Shown: positions 33,878 to 45,400 of the stretch, piece after piece
Layout of the letters: each line of letters opens with the position of its first letter
Numbering within the stretch: position 1 is the stretch's first letter
Source of the DNA: Anas platyrhynchos
Taxonomy: Eukaryota > Chordata > Aves > Anseriformes > Anatidae
Length of the DNA stretch: 64,000 nt
NCBI RefSeq assembly: GCF_047663525.1
Contig: NC_092600.1
Span: 5,948,001-6,012,000 of the forward strand
Direction: 5' to 3'
Position numbers and translations under genes: made by a program
Notes under the pieces: model-generated
Database searches by the model: none
Seen by the model: only the letters and a program-made list of their open reading frames with translations
Told to the model about the DNA's origin: nothing

Positions 33878-34048
33878 ATGGACCTCCCGGACCCCACCGC
33901 CCTCCCCAAGCACATCTTGGACATCTGGGTCATCGTCCTCATCATCCTGGCCACCGTCCTCGTCATGACGGCCCTGGTGCTCTGCCCGGCCACCGCCGTC
34001 ATCATCTATCGGGTGCGGACTCACCCCACGCGCAACAGCATCGTGTGA
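33878..34048 (+). CDS. SMIM3: Small integral membrane protein 3 (NID67)
   Basis: Single-pass membrane micropeptide, described as NGF-induced in rat PC12 cells; molecular function is not established. The whole 56-aa CDS lies in one exon that opens one base before the ATG, after ttcttgcag. The sequence runs [18 protein letters not shown], then a hydrophobic segment (about residues 16-36), then [21 protein letters not shown]. The human protein of 60 aa shares [18 protein letters not shown] and [10 protein letters not shown] as I recall, so this is the ortholog with a shorter N-terminus. An AP-1 consensus TGACTCA is at 33476-33482, 400 bp upstream, consistent with growth-factor induction but not proof of it. 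Confidence 0.95.
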   Translation: MDLPDPTALPKHILDIWVIVLIILATVLVMTALVLCPATAVIIYRVRTHPTRNSIV

Positions 34049-34659
34049 GCCCGGGCTGGGCACCAGGAGATGGGGCAGGAGCCGGGCTGAAGGCACCGAG
34101 CCCCCCCCCGGGAGCAGCAGGGAGCCCGTGGCCCCGGAGCTGGGGGGCTGTGGGGACGGGGAGGTGACGCCTGGATGGTCCCACGGTGCCGAGCTCGCCT
34201 TTGCTGGTGACCCCGGCTCCTCGCAGCTGTGTTATTTCCCCATCGGGACCCTCCCTGGGATCAGCAGGTGGGCAGCAACGGCCCTAAATGCCCGGCAGAG
34301 CTGCTCCCTCCTGGGTGACCCAGCTCTGGGGGTGCTTGGAAAAGAGGAGTGGAAGCAGGAGGAGGGATGCGGCTTCTGGTTGCGCATCCAGAAACTCTGC
34401 TAAAGAGTCAGTGAAGGAGCCCGTCCCTGCTGCAGGGCAGAGCAGCAGCTGGCAGCAGCTTTTCCACGTCCCAGGTATCTGCTGAAACTACAGGAAAACC
34501 CTGTGGGGCGCTTGGGTCCTGCGCATCTCATGGGGTTGAGGAGTGTGGGCAGCCTGTGCCCACGTGCCCCTCGCCTGCCCCACTCCCTGTGGCACAGGCA
34601 GCAAAAGGAGCTCGTGCCCAGGCACTGAGAAGGGCCGAAAATCTTTTAGACTACTCAAA

Positions 34660-34665
34660 AATAAA
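34660..34665 (+). terminator. SMIM3: Candidate SMIM3 polyadenylation signal AATAAA
   Basis: First AATAAA after the SMIM3 stop on the + strand (ctcaaAATAAAcagg), giving a 3' UTR of about 0.6 kb. Confidence 0.55.
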
Positions 34666-37600
34666 CAGGACTTGGCTCCACGCGTGCGTCCTGCAGCTCC
34701 GTGCAGGCTGCGCTTGGTGTCGGGGCGCACGGCGGGGCCCCCTGCCTCCCGCAGCACGAATCCTCAGCAGGGGCTGCCGGTACCCGGGGGGCTTCCTGGC
34801 GGTGCCGAGCACATTTTGGGGCCGTGGCCACGTTTCTCAGGCGTGGGCGACCTGCGTCACTGCCCCCGCAGCCACCCCGGCTCGCCAGGAGCCCTGCACG
34901 TGGCAGGAGCCCCGCGGCACCGGCGTCCCGGTGACTCAACACCAGAGGGGCTGTGAGCAACGGGGTGAATCAGGCTGGGATGTGGGAAAGGCGGCGGGGG
35001 GAAGCGGGTTAAACCCTGATCGCACAGCTGAAGAGTCGGCCCCTTGGGTGCTGAAGGCTGAAAATGGGGCTGGGGGTGGGGAAGGAGCCCGGTGTGGGGA
35101 TGGGGACCCTGGGGAGCGGGGACGGCCACCCTGGAGCTGTAGGATGTGGCTGTGCCGGGTAGGGGCACCCCCATATTCCTCACCCTACCTGGAAAAGCAT
35201 TTTTACTCAGCTCTCCCCTCCGGAGCCACAGCCCTGGAGGTTCCACCCGGATTTATTTGTCCTCCACCCGGCGCTGCCTGTCCTTTGTTCCTCCCTTCTC
35301 CCTCCCTCGCTGGCACACGCGGTGCCGGCGGCTGGAGGCGATGACGCCGGGTCCGAGCAGCCCCTGCTCTGCTTCCCCCTTGCTCCCCGTCCCCCCCGGG
35401 CTGCCGGCAGCCTCGGCAGCCCCCAGGGAAATCCGCAGCAGCGGCGGCACCGATGCAGCTTCCAGGAATCGGCACCGTGAGAGGAAGAGGCAAAACCACG
35501 CGCCAGGCTGTGGGCGGCGAGGGAAGCCTGGCCGGGGGCGAAACGCTGCCGAGGAAAAGCCTGAGCAGCTCCCCCAGCCCTTCCCGGGGCCGTTTCCAGC
35601 TCCCCTGAACCTCGTTTTCTCCTTGGGGGGTGTGCGTGAGGTCGCCTTTTGTGGTGGGAGCTTTCTGGGAAGCACGGCAGAGGTTTCCAGGAAAGGCAGT
35701 GAAAAGGAGGCTTTGTGCAAGGAGGCAAGAAGCCACTCGGAACAAAACAAGAGGCAACGGAGGGGAGGGCGAGGGGGAGCCGAGACATTTTTAAGGCGTG
35801 ACAAGGGGGGAATTGGACTGGGGCTGCTGCACGCTTGGAAATTCCTCCTGAGAGCCAGCAAGAGAAGCAAATCCTCGCGGGGCCCTCGCTTGGAGCAGCG
35901 CCCGAGGTGTTGGGCAGCCTTTCCCTGGGGTTTTGCAGGAGAAAAAAACCTTCTGCTGCCCAAAGGGAGCCGGGGGCTCGTGATGTGTGCGCCCAGGGGG
36001 GGTCAGGGCAGGTGCTGGGGGGAGGCTGCCGGCCCCAAGGACGTGGAGGCTGCTTGCGGCGAGGCGCTGACGCAGGATGTTATTTTTCAGCTCGCTTCCG
36101 AGCGGTGACGAGAGCTGCCAGGAGCAGAGCAGCAGCCACATCGCCTGCACGGCTCCTGCGTAACGCTGCCCAGCCGCGCCGAGGAGGTGGGGGCTCCTCG
36201 GGAGGGTCGTGGGGGGCTCCGGCAGCAGCCCCCCTGTGCTGTCTCCAGCTTCTGAGCCTGTCCCTGCAGGTCGCAGGGAAGGGGATGGGGTTTGTGCAGC
36301 CGTAAGAGGTTTGGTAACGCATTTCCAGAGGAGAGCAGGAGCCGACCCCAAACATCTTGGCCAGGGGGGCTGAGGCGGCATTGCCTGCAGCAGCTGCTGG
36401 CACAGGACCCACACCGAAGCCCTAAAAAGAGGCCCACGGGCTCCCAAACCTCCCTCTGAGCTGGCTGCAGTGCAACAAACAGCAGAGTCCTCGCACCCCG
36501 TGGGCTCCTCATTTCTCCACTTTGGGAAAGAACAAATCCCAGCCGGGGGCATGGCCGGGGGCTCCTTGGGCCGGAGGGAGATGGGGAGCACCCAGCGGCC
36601 ACCCTCATCCCCTCCCCTGCCTGGCCGAGCCCCTCTCCCATCAGAGTTTGTTTTGCTTTTCCCTCCCGTTGCACACCTAGAACAAAAGTTCAGAGGTTGC
36701 CCCGGGACTGACGCTGTGCCAGTGCCACGCGCCGGCTCCCGGGCTGTGGCCAGGGCGCACGGGGGGACCCCTGGTGCCGTGGAGAAGGAACAAGCACCGC
36801 CAGGGGACACGGGTTTGGATGGGATCAGCCGAAAAGCACCTGGTGCTGTGCTGCGCACCCGAGCGGTGAGGGGCAGGATGCTGCTGGCCCCCGGGGAGGT
36901 GGGGACGGGGGCTGGAAGCGCCGCTGGCCCCCAGCCTCAGCCCCCTGCCAAACAGCTGCAGCAGGCGGGGGCTGGCTCCAGCCCGGCTCCGGAGGAAAAA
37001 CATCCGAGGAGGGAGGTTCACGCGTGGTCAGCCCCTTATTTTAGTTTGGTTTTGGAAAAAAAAAAAAAAAAAAAAAAAGCAGTTCAGGAGCGGGTCAGCC
37101 CTCCCGTGCGCATGGAGGCGATTGGGGATGTGTGGGGAGCCGCGGCTGGGTGCAGCCCTCCTCCCGGCCCCAAATCCCTGGGAATGATAGAAAGCTACCA
37201 AAGCCCCACAGGGGCAATTAGGGCATGGAACAGGGGTGGGAGGCTCTGCCCGTGATGGGAAATAGCGGGGAGGGGGTGCAGCCCCGAGCAGCTCCGTGTG
37301 CCCAGGGTGTGCAGCCCTGCCGGCTGCGGGACGTGAGCGACGTGCCGGCCCCGAGCTGCAGCCCCTCCATCCCAAACGCACCCCGAGCCCAGGAGGTGGG
37401 AGGGGAGGGTCAAGACTGCTTTCTCTGGCTCTTGCAACCTCTCTGGTTTTGGCAAGGAGCCGCCTCACACCGCCCACGGCCACGTCTGCGAGGGGTGAGC
37501 GGCGCATCCCGAGCACCCCCTGCCACGGGAGCACAGCGCTCGGGGCTCTGAGCGCTCCCCAGGCGGGGGCTGAGCGCTGTGAAGGATTTCATCTCCCACC

Positions 37601-39150
37601 CTGCAGCCCGCTGCCCGAGCCAGGAATCTCCAGCCGGGGGTGGAGAGGTCAAAAAGGCACTTTTATTTTTTGCTGTTGTTTGTGTGGAGCGGGAAGACCG
37701 CCCTGTAGCGCTCCGGGACAGGCTCTAGGGAAGGGCTGCGCCACTAATCCTTGGGGAAATGCCACCCAAATGACAGAGGGACCCGCAGCGACTGCCCCAC
37801 AGCCTGGCTGTGGGGTCCCCTCCACCCAGAGGCACCGCTCCCTCGTGCAGGGAGCTCCCTGTGCCAGCTGTCCCCTGCCACGGGCATGCCCTGTCCCTTT
37901 TGTCCCTAGAAAAGCCCGGAGGTTCAGTGCTCGGCAGCCCCATTTCCCCGATTTATTGAGCAATCCCAGCTGCTTCCCATCAGCAGCGTGTCCCTGCCTG
38001 CCGCATTTCCCCCCACGCTGGCCCCGAGCAGCCCCCAGGGCCGCTCGCCCCCAGCACGGTGAGCGTCCCCGCTGCTCCCTCCTGCACCAGCATCGGCCCC
38101 CAAACCCCAAACCGCTGCCGGTGGGTGCCAAATGCAGCCCCCCAGGGTGCCCCTTCCCACATCCCAGCTCCTCCGTGCACCCAACGGTGGTTTGCAGCCA
38201 GCCTGTCCCAGCACGTCCCGTTCCTGCCTTCCCCGTGGGACGGGGATCGCTCCCAGCCTCCCCCAAAGCTGTGACCTCGCTGCCCTTCCCGGGAGGCTGC
38301 TCTTGACAAAGCCTTGGCAGGGCTGGCCCTGCTTTCTAGCAAAGACAAACTCCCACGCCGGTGCTGGCAGCAGGGTGTTTGGGGTCCCCCGGGGCTCCCC
38401 CACTGCCACCCTTTGCCCCGGGCCGGTCACCCCCTGACCGCAGCCTCCCCCCCAGCTCCTCTCCGGCCGGTCGATCCTCCCATTAAATTATTTTAAGGGG
38501 CTTAAGGGAATTTACACCTCACCACGGATATTTCCTTGGAGCCGGCCCAGGATAAATGTTTGCATTCCCCGGTTAGGCAAGCAGGGCCCTGGAAATTCCT
38601 GTCCCTGGGGACAATGAGGGCTAAGGGACCGCCGTGCCCTGCCCCCGGCTGCTGAACACAGCATCTCTTGGGGAGCAAAGCCCCCCCAAACCCGGCGTGG
38701 CTTTGGGGAAGAGAAGGAAAGCCCCATTTGCTCTGGCTGCAGATGTGAAGCTTGATGGATGCTTCTGCACCCCTGAGCAGCACGGCCACGGGGGGAGAGG
38801 GCACTGGAGCTGGGGGGGACCCCAAAGACCCCTGCCCAGGCTCCTGAGAGATGCTGACGGAGGGATGTGATGGGGTTGGTGGTGCTCAGCTCCCAGCCCC
38901 CAGCCCAGTGACCCCAGACCCCGTCCCCAGCCCGGTGACCCGCTCCGCGCAGTGCCCCCTACCCAGCACCCCCTCCCTTTCCACCCCGCAGCGCGTTGCC
39001 CCCACAAAACCCAAACCCCACGCCCCAAAAATACACCTTGGCCCCGCCACCTCCCCCTTAGAAAAAAAAAAAATACCCAAAAACCGTTAAAAATCGCCCC
39101 CTACGAGGGCGGGGGCGCTTTGCGCAGCGGCCGCCCCAGGGCGCACACGG
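34666..39150. other. SMIM3-GPX3 interval, no gene seen
   Basis: 4.5 kb, GC-rich. Long open frames exist on both strands but have the proline/arginine/glycine composition expected of random GC-rich DNA and no family resemblance. The only simple repeat is a run of about 24 A at 37055-37078. In human this interval carries IRGM and ZNF300; no trace of either is visible. Confidence 0.6.
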
Positions 39151-39181
39151 TTAACGCGCGGCCCCGTCCCTCCCGGCGGCG

Positions 39182-39186
39182 ATTGG
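39182..39186 (+). promoter_or_regulatory. GPX3: Inverted CCAAT box of the GPX3 promoter
   Basis: ATTGG in ggcgATTGGctccgcggggcgg, next to GC boxes, 137 bp upstream of the GPX3 ATG. The surrounding 39110-39322 is CpG-rich and lacks a clear TATA box. Confidence 0.45.
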
Positions 39187-39322
39187 CTCCGCGGGGCGGC
39201 CCCGCCGCTATTTCCCCGTCGCCACCGGGCTGGGAACGGGCAGAAGGCGACGAGGCTGAGCCCCTCCGTGCCGTTTTCCCGGGGGGTGCCCTCGCCCACC
39301 CCCCCCGCAACCGCCCCCAGCC

Positions 39323-40897
39323 ATGGGGAGCTGGTGCCGGGGAGCTTGGATTTTGTCCCTCGTCTTGGCCGGATTCGTCCAGCCGGGGCAGAGCCAGGAG
39401 AGGGAGAAGGTATGGGGTGGGGGGCGGCCCCCCCCAACACGGGGGACCGCGGGGATGGTGGTGTGGGGTCGCGGAAAGCAGCGGGGGGGAAGCCTCGTGT
39501 GCGCCCGGGGTGCGGAGCGGAGCAGGATCCGGCCGCACGGAGGCTGAGCCCCCCCCCCGGCAGAGCCCCCCTCCCCGTGACTCTGCGTCCTGCCAGCTCC
39601 CAAAATAGCCCCCGGGTGCCACTCGGGTGCCCTGGGAAGGCGAGGTGCCCCCCCCCAGGGTTAACCCCTGCTGCTCCACCCTCGCACTTCTCCTTGGGGA
39701 CCCCATCCTGCCCCGCTCCGCCCGGTGCCCGGTGCCAGCCCTTGCAGGGCTGTTTTCCTGCGGGCGCTGGCACGCTGGGGCTGCTGGCTGGCCTCTCGCC
39801 TCGCTGTGAGATCCCTGCTGGAAAAAAAAAATAAATCCCTGCTGAGCCCTGACCCCGCTGCGTGAGCGTGCACCTCTTTTTGCACACGCGTGTGTGCGCA
39901 AAGCTGCCTGGCTCACCGCAACCAGGGTGGCAGGAGAGGTGAGGGTGACAGCCACCGTCCCCATCCCGTGGGTTTGGGTGGCTCTGGGACACCCCCACCC
40001 CGCTCCCCGTCCCGCAGGTGAAATGCTATGACTCGGTGCGGGGCACCATCTACGACTACGGGGCCCTGACCATCGACGGGGACGAGTACATCCCCTTCAG
40101 GAAGTACGCGGGGAAGATGGTGCTCTTCGTCAACGTGGCCACCTACTGAGGGCTCACCCTGCAGTACCTGGGTAAGGAGGGGACGGCTCAGGGCCCTGGG
40201 GACCTGGGGAAGGGGGGACGCTGCCCCCCCAGCAGCAGGATCCTGGCTCCCAGTCCCACTAACCCAGCCCTGTCTCTGTTTGCGCGCAGAACTGAATGCA
40301 CTACAAAATGAGCTGGGGCCCTACGGGCTCGTGGTCCTGGGCTTCCCCTCCAACCAATTCGGGAAGCAGGAGCCTGGCCAGAACTCCGAGATCCTCCCGG
40401 CGCTGAAGTGAGTACCGCAGGGGTTGCTGATGAGGTTTGGGGCAGCCCCCCCTGTGGGTGAGGTGTGGGTCACCCCCTGCTGTCCCCCTGCAGGTACGTC
40501 CGGCCAGGAGGCGGCTTCGTCCCCAACTTCCAGCTCTTCCAGAAAGGGGATGTGAATGGGGCCAAGGAGCAGAAGGTCTACAGCTTCCTGAAGGTGGGTG
40601 CAGTGCCAAAGGGGGGGGCCAGCACCCAGCGTGCCTTATTTTTGGGGAGGGGGACACACAAGGCACTGACCTGTTGCCCCAACCTTGCAGAACTCCTGCC
40701 CACCGGTGGCGGAGGAGTTCGGGAACCCCAAGAACCTCTTCTGGGAGCCCCTGCGGAACCACGACATCAAGTGGAACTTCGAGAAGTTCCTGGTGGGCCC
40801 CGACGGCGTGCCCGTCATGCGCTGGTACCACCGCGCCAACATCGCCACCGTGAAGAACGACATCATCGCCTACATGCGGCAGCAGCGGGGGCAGTAG
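39323..40897 (+). CDS. GPX3: Plasma glutathione peroxidase (selenoprotein)
   Basis: Secreted tetrameric enzyme that reduces H2O2 and lipid hydroperoxides with glutathione. Exons: 39323-39409, 40018-40171, 40290-40407, 40494-40593, 40691-40897; 666 nt, 221 aa (human 226). Residues 1-24 form a signal peptide ([16 protein letters not shown]). The in-frame TGA at 40147-40149 in NVATY-U-GLT is selenocysteine 73, the same number as in human; automatic ORF callers would stop there. The catalytic set is present: Sec73, Gln and Asn in [12 protein letters not shown], and Trp in [12 protein letters not shown]. The tail [13 protein letters not shown] to YMRQQRGQ is family-typical. The 40290-40407 exon ends with two bases (AA) of a split Lys codon, so its donor is aa|gtgagt. 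A SECIS element in the 3' UTR supports Sec insertion. Confidence 0.97.
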
Positions 40898-41120
40898 GGC
40901 CGGGGAGGAGGGGGTCACCCCACGATGCCCTCTCCCCCCTGAAGACCCAACCCCAAGCTGCATCCCCGTCCCTCTCCCCGAGGACCATTCCCCACCGCCT
41001 CCTTCCCACCTCCCCCCCTGCTGGTGACCCCCCCCCAAGCCACCAGCTCGGCCACCAGCTCACCCCAAAGCTCAGCGGGCGCAGGGGTCGCCCCCCCCGG
41101 GGGCAGAAGTCCGCATCTCC

Positions 41121-41169
41121 ATGAAGGTCTGGCCCGAAAGCCCCCGCTGTGGGGCGGGCCGGGCCTGAT
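41121..41169 (+). promoter_or_regulatory. GPX3: SECIS element of GPX3 (form II-like)
   Basis: The 3' UTR has ATGA at 41121-41124, an 11-bp helix GGTCTGGCCCG (41126-41136) paired with CGGGCCGGGCC (41055 region of the hairpin's 3' arm, 41155-41165), and TGAT at 41166-41169. These give the non-Watson-Crick quartet. The apical part begins with AAA (41137-41139) and folds a second small stem CCCC (41141-41144)/GGGG (41151-41154) over a six-base loop, the mark of form II. It lies 224 bp after the stop codon, a workable distance. Confidence 0.9.
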
Positions 41170-41290
41170 CCTGCCCGGGCGCGGAGCAGCTCTTCAGTGC
41201 ATTCAGGCTGCCCGCGGTGCCGCGCAGGGACGCGCTCCTCTCCCAGCCCGGGGGGCCAGACCCCGTGTTCCCCCCCCCTTAGAAATGCCA

Positions 41291-41296
41291 AATAAA
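41291..41296 (+). terminator. GPX3: GPX3 polyadenylation signal AATAAA
   Basis: AATAAA in aaatgccAATAAA-type context (atgccaAATAAAggc), 120 bp downstream of the SECIS. Transcripts ending here keep the SECIS. Confidence 0.8.
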
Positions 41297-41467
41297 GGCT
41301 CTGCAAACGCGCAGCCCTGCTTCTGCAACAGGATTGGGGGGCACCGAGAGGGGACACAGGCGTCACCTACCTCGGCTATGGGGCAGGGGACAAGCCGAGG
41401 ATAGGGGACAGCATTTCCAGGCAGGGATGACAACTGCAGCCACCCCCGGCTGGAAAACCTCCCGGTG

Positions 41468-41473
41468 TTTATT
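41468..41473 (-). terminator. TNIP1: TNIP1 polyadenylation signal (AATAAA on - strand)
   Basis: TTTATT on the + strand, first strong signal after which GPX3 sequence begins. It gives TNIP1 a terminal exon of about 1 kb. Additional TTTATT at about 41727 could give a shorter form. Confidence 0.6.
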
Positions 41474-42412
41474 ACGGCTTACAGCAATCACGGATTTATC
41501 AGCCTGGCTCCAGAGCCCCTGGCCGTGCCAGGCTGGGGCCAGGGCAGAGCGAGGAGAGCACTGATCAGGTTTCAGTCCAGAGCAAAGAAGGGAAAAACCA
41601 CGGGCAAAAACAGGCAGGAGGAGCGCTGCTGCGAGCTGTAAGCAGCACCCAGGTCCGGGAGCAAAGCATGCCCCGGCTGCACGGCTCCTGCTGGCTCGCA
41701 CGTGACAGTGACGCTTGCAGGCTGGGTTTTATTTTTTCCCCCTCCAGACTTGTTTTCCTGGAGCGAGCTCGAGTTGGAGCAGCTGGCCCCGGCCGCAGAG
41801 CCGCAGGGGGACGCAGGGGACAAGGGGCTGAGCAGGCAGAGCAGGCGCTCAGATAAATAAATACGGGGTTGCTTGTGCAGCGATTCGGTTCCTGTTTTGC
41901 TCTGGACACGTGGCTACATGGGAACAGATCTGGAAAAACAGTCTAGACAACTCCCACCTCGAGCATTTACACCGAGGCTCTTCCGGAGAAAGCTTTTCTT
42001 TCAGGAAGAAAACAAAGAGATTCAGCTTAGCTTCGGTCCTTAAATAAATACGACGACACCAACCACCCTCGGCCCGGCTGTTCGCCTGCGGGTGTGGGCT
42101 CTCCCAGCACCGGGAGGGGACCCGCTGGGGGAGATGCTCCTCATGGGGAGGAGGCGAAGCTCCTGGACCATGGGAAGCCCCTGGGCAGCGCCAGCTCCTC
42201 TTCCCGAAGACGTGGCCCCGCTCGCCCAGCCGGGCACACGGCCGTGCCACCTGCGGGCCCTCCGGCGGCGCCGCGCTCTCCTCACGGGGCTCTCCGGCTC
42301 CGCGCAGGGCGAACGGCCGGAGGAAGGTCCTAGCTCTATGTACACGGGCACACACACACATCCTACTTCCTTCTGCTGCTAGCCTGTGGCACGGCAACGG
42401 CGCTCCTGGGCG

Positions 42413-45400
42413 TTACGGCAATCCGGGGCCTGCCTGTTCTGAGACAGGAGAGACACCAGCACGGCCTCAGCACCACTCCTCGGCCACCGCGTCTCGCTCT
42501 GGGACAAGGGGCAGGAGTGCAGGGCCCCAGCCCACAGCCGTTCCCACCCAGTGCCATAAACCCCAGGGATGCTCAGGGTGCAGCGCCCGCAGGCATTTCC
42601 AGCACTGCTACCAGCCCCTCATGGCTGGGGGGCTTTAGGGAAGGGGATGAGCAGGGGGACAGAGCGGGGACTGACCCCACAGCCAGGCTAGGTGCTGCAC
42701 ACTGCTCATCTCCTCAAATCAGTGAGGGCTGAGGGGAAAGCACTGCCTGGAAACCCATCCCATCCCTCCCCAGCAGGCGTGCTGCCTGCTGTTTGGGGCT
42801 CAGGGGCTGCAGAAGGAGCCTTACCCAAATCCTTGGGGACCGGTTTCACCCCAGGCACGGCCGGTGCGTTCTGGCTCCGGGACATGGCGCAGGGCGGGCG
42901 CCAGGGATATTCTGGCTGCAAGAGCAGATGGAAACAGAACCGGTGAGTGACCAGGCATGTACGGCACGAGACTGCACTCCATGCAGCCCAAAAAAACCCA
43001 AACCCCAAACCTGCTCGCCCAGGGGACTTTGTGCTCCCTGTTGTGCTCACCGGGGGGAAATGGTGGAAGTTCTGTCCCGGTGCGTGCTCGCCCGGCATTG
43101 CCGGTGGGTATCGGATCTGCTGCCACTCGTCGAAGCCGTGGTAGACGGGGTGAGGCACGGGGGGGCTGTACTGGTACTGGTACATGGGGCAGGCGGGGCC
43201 CAGCGGCCCCGGCAGCGGCTCAGGGTGCAGCCGCTCTCCAGAAGCCTGCGAGGAGCCGGGGAAGATGCTGAGAGCCCGAGGGCAGCCCACCCACGCCAAG
43301 CACCGTCCTCCAGCCCCCCTGCCTGAGGCTAGGAAGGGTTTTTCCCTCGTCCCACCTGTTTGTGCTGCTTCAGCATCTTCTTCAGCTTCTCCTTCTCCTC
43401 CTTCTCCCTCTGGCAGTCGTCCTTGGAGGCCCGAAGCTGGGGTCAAGAGGAAAGCTTAGTGCAGAGCCCACCCTGATGCCCTGTGCCCCGCAGGACTGCC
43501 TGCACCAGTGTCCCCAAACCAGACCTCCAGGAGAAGAGCAGGAGGGACATATTTGGGAGGAGATAGCCCCAGAGCCCTCCCCATGGGCATGACCACATCA
43601 GGCTCACTGTGGATAGCTGCTGACACCTTTCAGAGACACCTTCCTGCACACCCATCGAGGCAAACTTCAGCCTGCCCAATCCAGCTCTGGCAAGGACAAG
43701 TGGCAGCAAAACCACCTCTCTGCCCCCTCCGTCCCTCCTCATCTCCTGCTCTGAGGTGGGCACGGTGACCTCCATGCTGACGGGGACTTGCCCCCGCAGG
43801 ACCCAGCGCTACTCACCTGGTTGTTGGAGACCACCAGCTGCTTCTGCAGCTTCTCCAGCTGCTGCTTCAGCTCCTCCTTCTCCTCGTTCATCCTCTCCCT
43901 GTCGCTCCGCTCCCGCTGGAAGTCCTCCTCAAAAATCTTCACCTGGTGGAAAGCAGGGCTGGGTGGGTGCCTGGCTTTCCCCGAGGTGGGCACCGCTGCG
44001 GCGTTATCATTCCCTGAGCCCATCAGCTGCACCAAGCCCCTGGCACGTGCGTCCAGCAAAGGACTGAAGGTTGCTGAGCTCCCCAGCCCTACCGTGCCCC
44101 TTGTTCCTGTCCTACCTGCTGCTTGAGCAGCTCATTCTGGGTCAGCAGCTCCTGCTGCGGCACCTTCCCAGCCGGCTCCAGGGTGGCAGCGAAGATGGGC
44201 GGCGGGGAGGCTTGGACGTTCAGGGCCTCCTCTAGTGCCTGGCGAGGGAGAGGAGGGACACGGAGGGTGTCAGGGTGGGTGAAATCTCTGGGGGGCCATG
44301 GGAAGGGAGTACAGCTGGGAAAGGGCACAAAGGACTACAGATATCCCCACTCTGGGGAGCCCAGAGGGATGGGGTGGGCATCTCCTGACGCTGGCACCCC
44401 CCAGGAAGAGGGCGAGCACGGGGCAGGGGGCATCTTCCATGGCTCCTGGGCAAGGAGCTGGGCTGGAAGGGGCTGAACACAATCAGCTCTGGATGTCAGG
44501 GAGGAGAAGAGCACAGAAGCCATTTTGCAGGTGCTGTGCCCCGTCCCTCACCTTGTTCAGCCGCTGGATCTCCTTCTCCTGGTACTCCCTCTGCCTGGTG
44601 ACCGGTGCCAGCTGCTCCTGCAGGAACCGCATCCTCTGCTGCAGGTCCCGCACCTCCATGGCCAGCCTGTCCTTCTCCGCCTGCAGGGGGTTGGGGTCAG
44701 TCAGGGGAGGGGGACAGGGCCAGCAGCCTCCCAGAGACCGACCCCGGGGACTCGCCTCCTCTGTTTCGATGCGGGATTTGGCCAGGAGCAGCTTGCGGTC
44801 GAAATCCCTCTGCTTCTGCTCCCGCTCTGCCTCCATCTCAGTCAGCGCCCGCCGGGCCTCAGCCAGCTCCTGATGCACGTCTGTCATCTGCCAGCAGGGA
44901 ATGGGGACATTGGGGCCACCTGGAGCTCAGCAAGGCACAGCCCCGAGCCCCTTCCCCACGCGGGTTCCCCACACAGAGGGATGAGCCCTGAGGACACAGC
45001 CCCAAGCCCTACCTTCTGCTCGTATTTCTGCTTCATGGCTCGGAAGTGCTGGTCCCACTGCTTGTTCACCTCCAGCAGCTGCGGGCAGAGAGTCCCAGCT
45101 GAGCAGGGGCCCAGCACGCAACCCCACAGCCCAAACCCACCCCCATCCTCCGTGCTGCTGCCTCCCTCCCAGCCCCATCCTCACCTCCCTGCGCTGGTGT
45201 TCCAGGATCTTCACCTTCTTCTCCTTGGCCTCCAGGTCTCCTCTGCCCAGCGCCTTCTCTGCTCCTGCCCCGCTCTGCTGTGGGTGCACACATGGGGTTT
45301 TTGCAAGCCGTTTTCCTTCCCACGGCCACCCCTTCCCTAAAGACCCTGAGAAGGTGCTCCAGTCATACTGGGAGAGGACTCAGATGAGGTGGGGGATATC

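Noticed and set aside
37055-37078. Run of about 24 A as the tail of a retrocopy
   Set aside because: No gene-like or SINE-like sequence precedes it and no target-site duplication was seen; simple repeat is the better reading.
34543-38306. Several 200-350 codon ORFs between SMIM3 and GPX3
   Set aside because: Composition is that of random GC-rich sequence (P, R, G, A); both strands are open in the same places and no domain is recognised.
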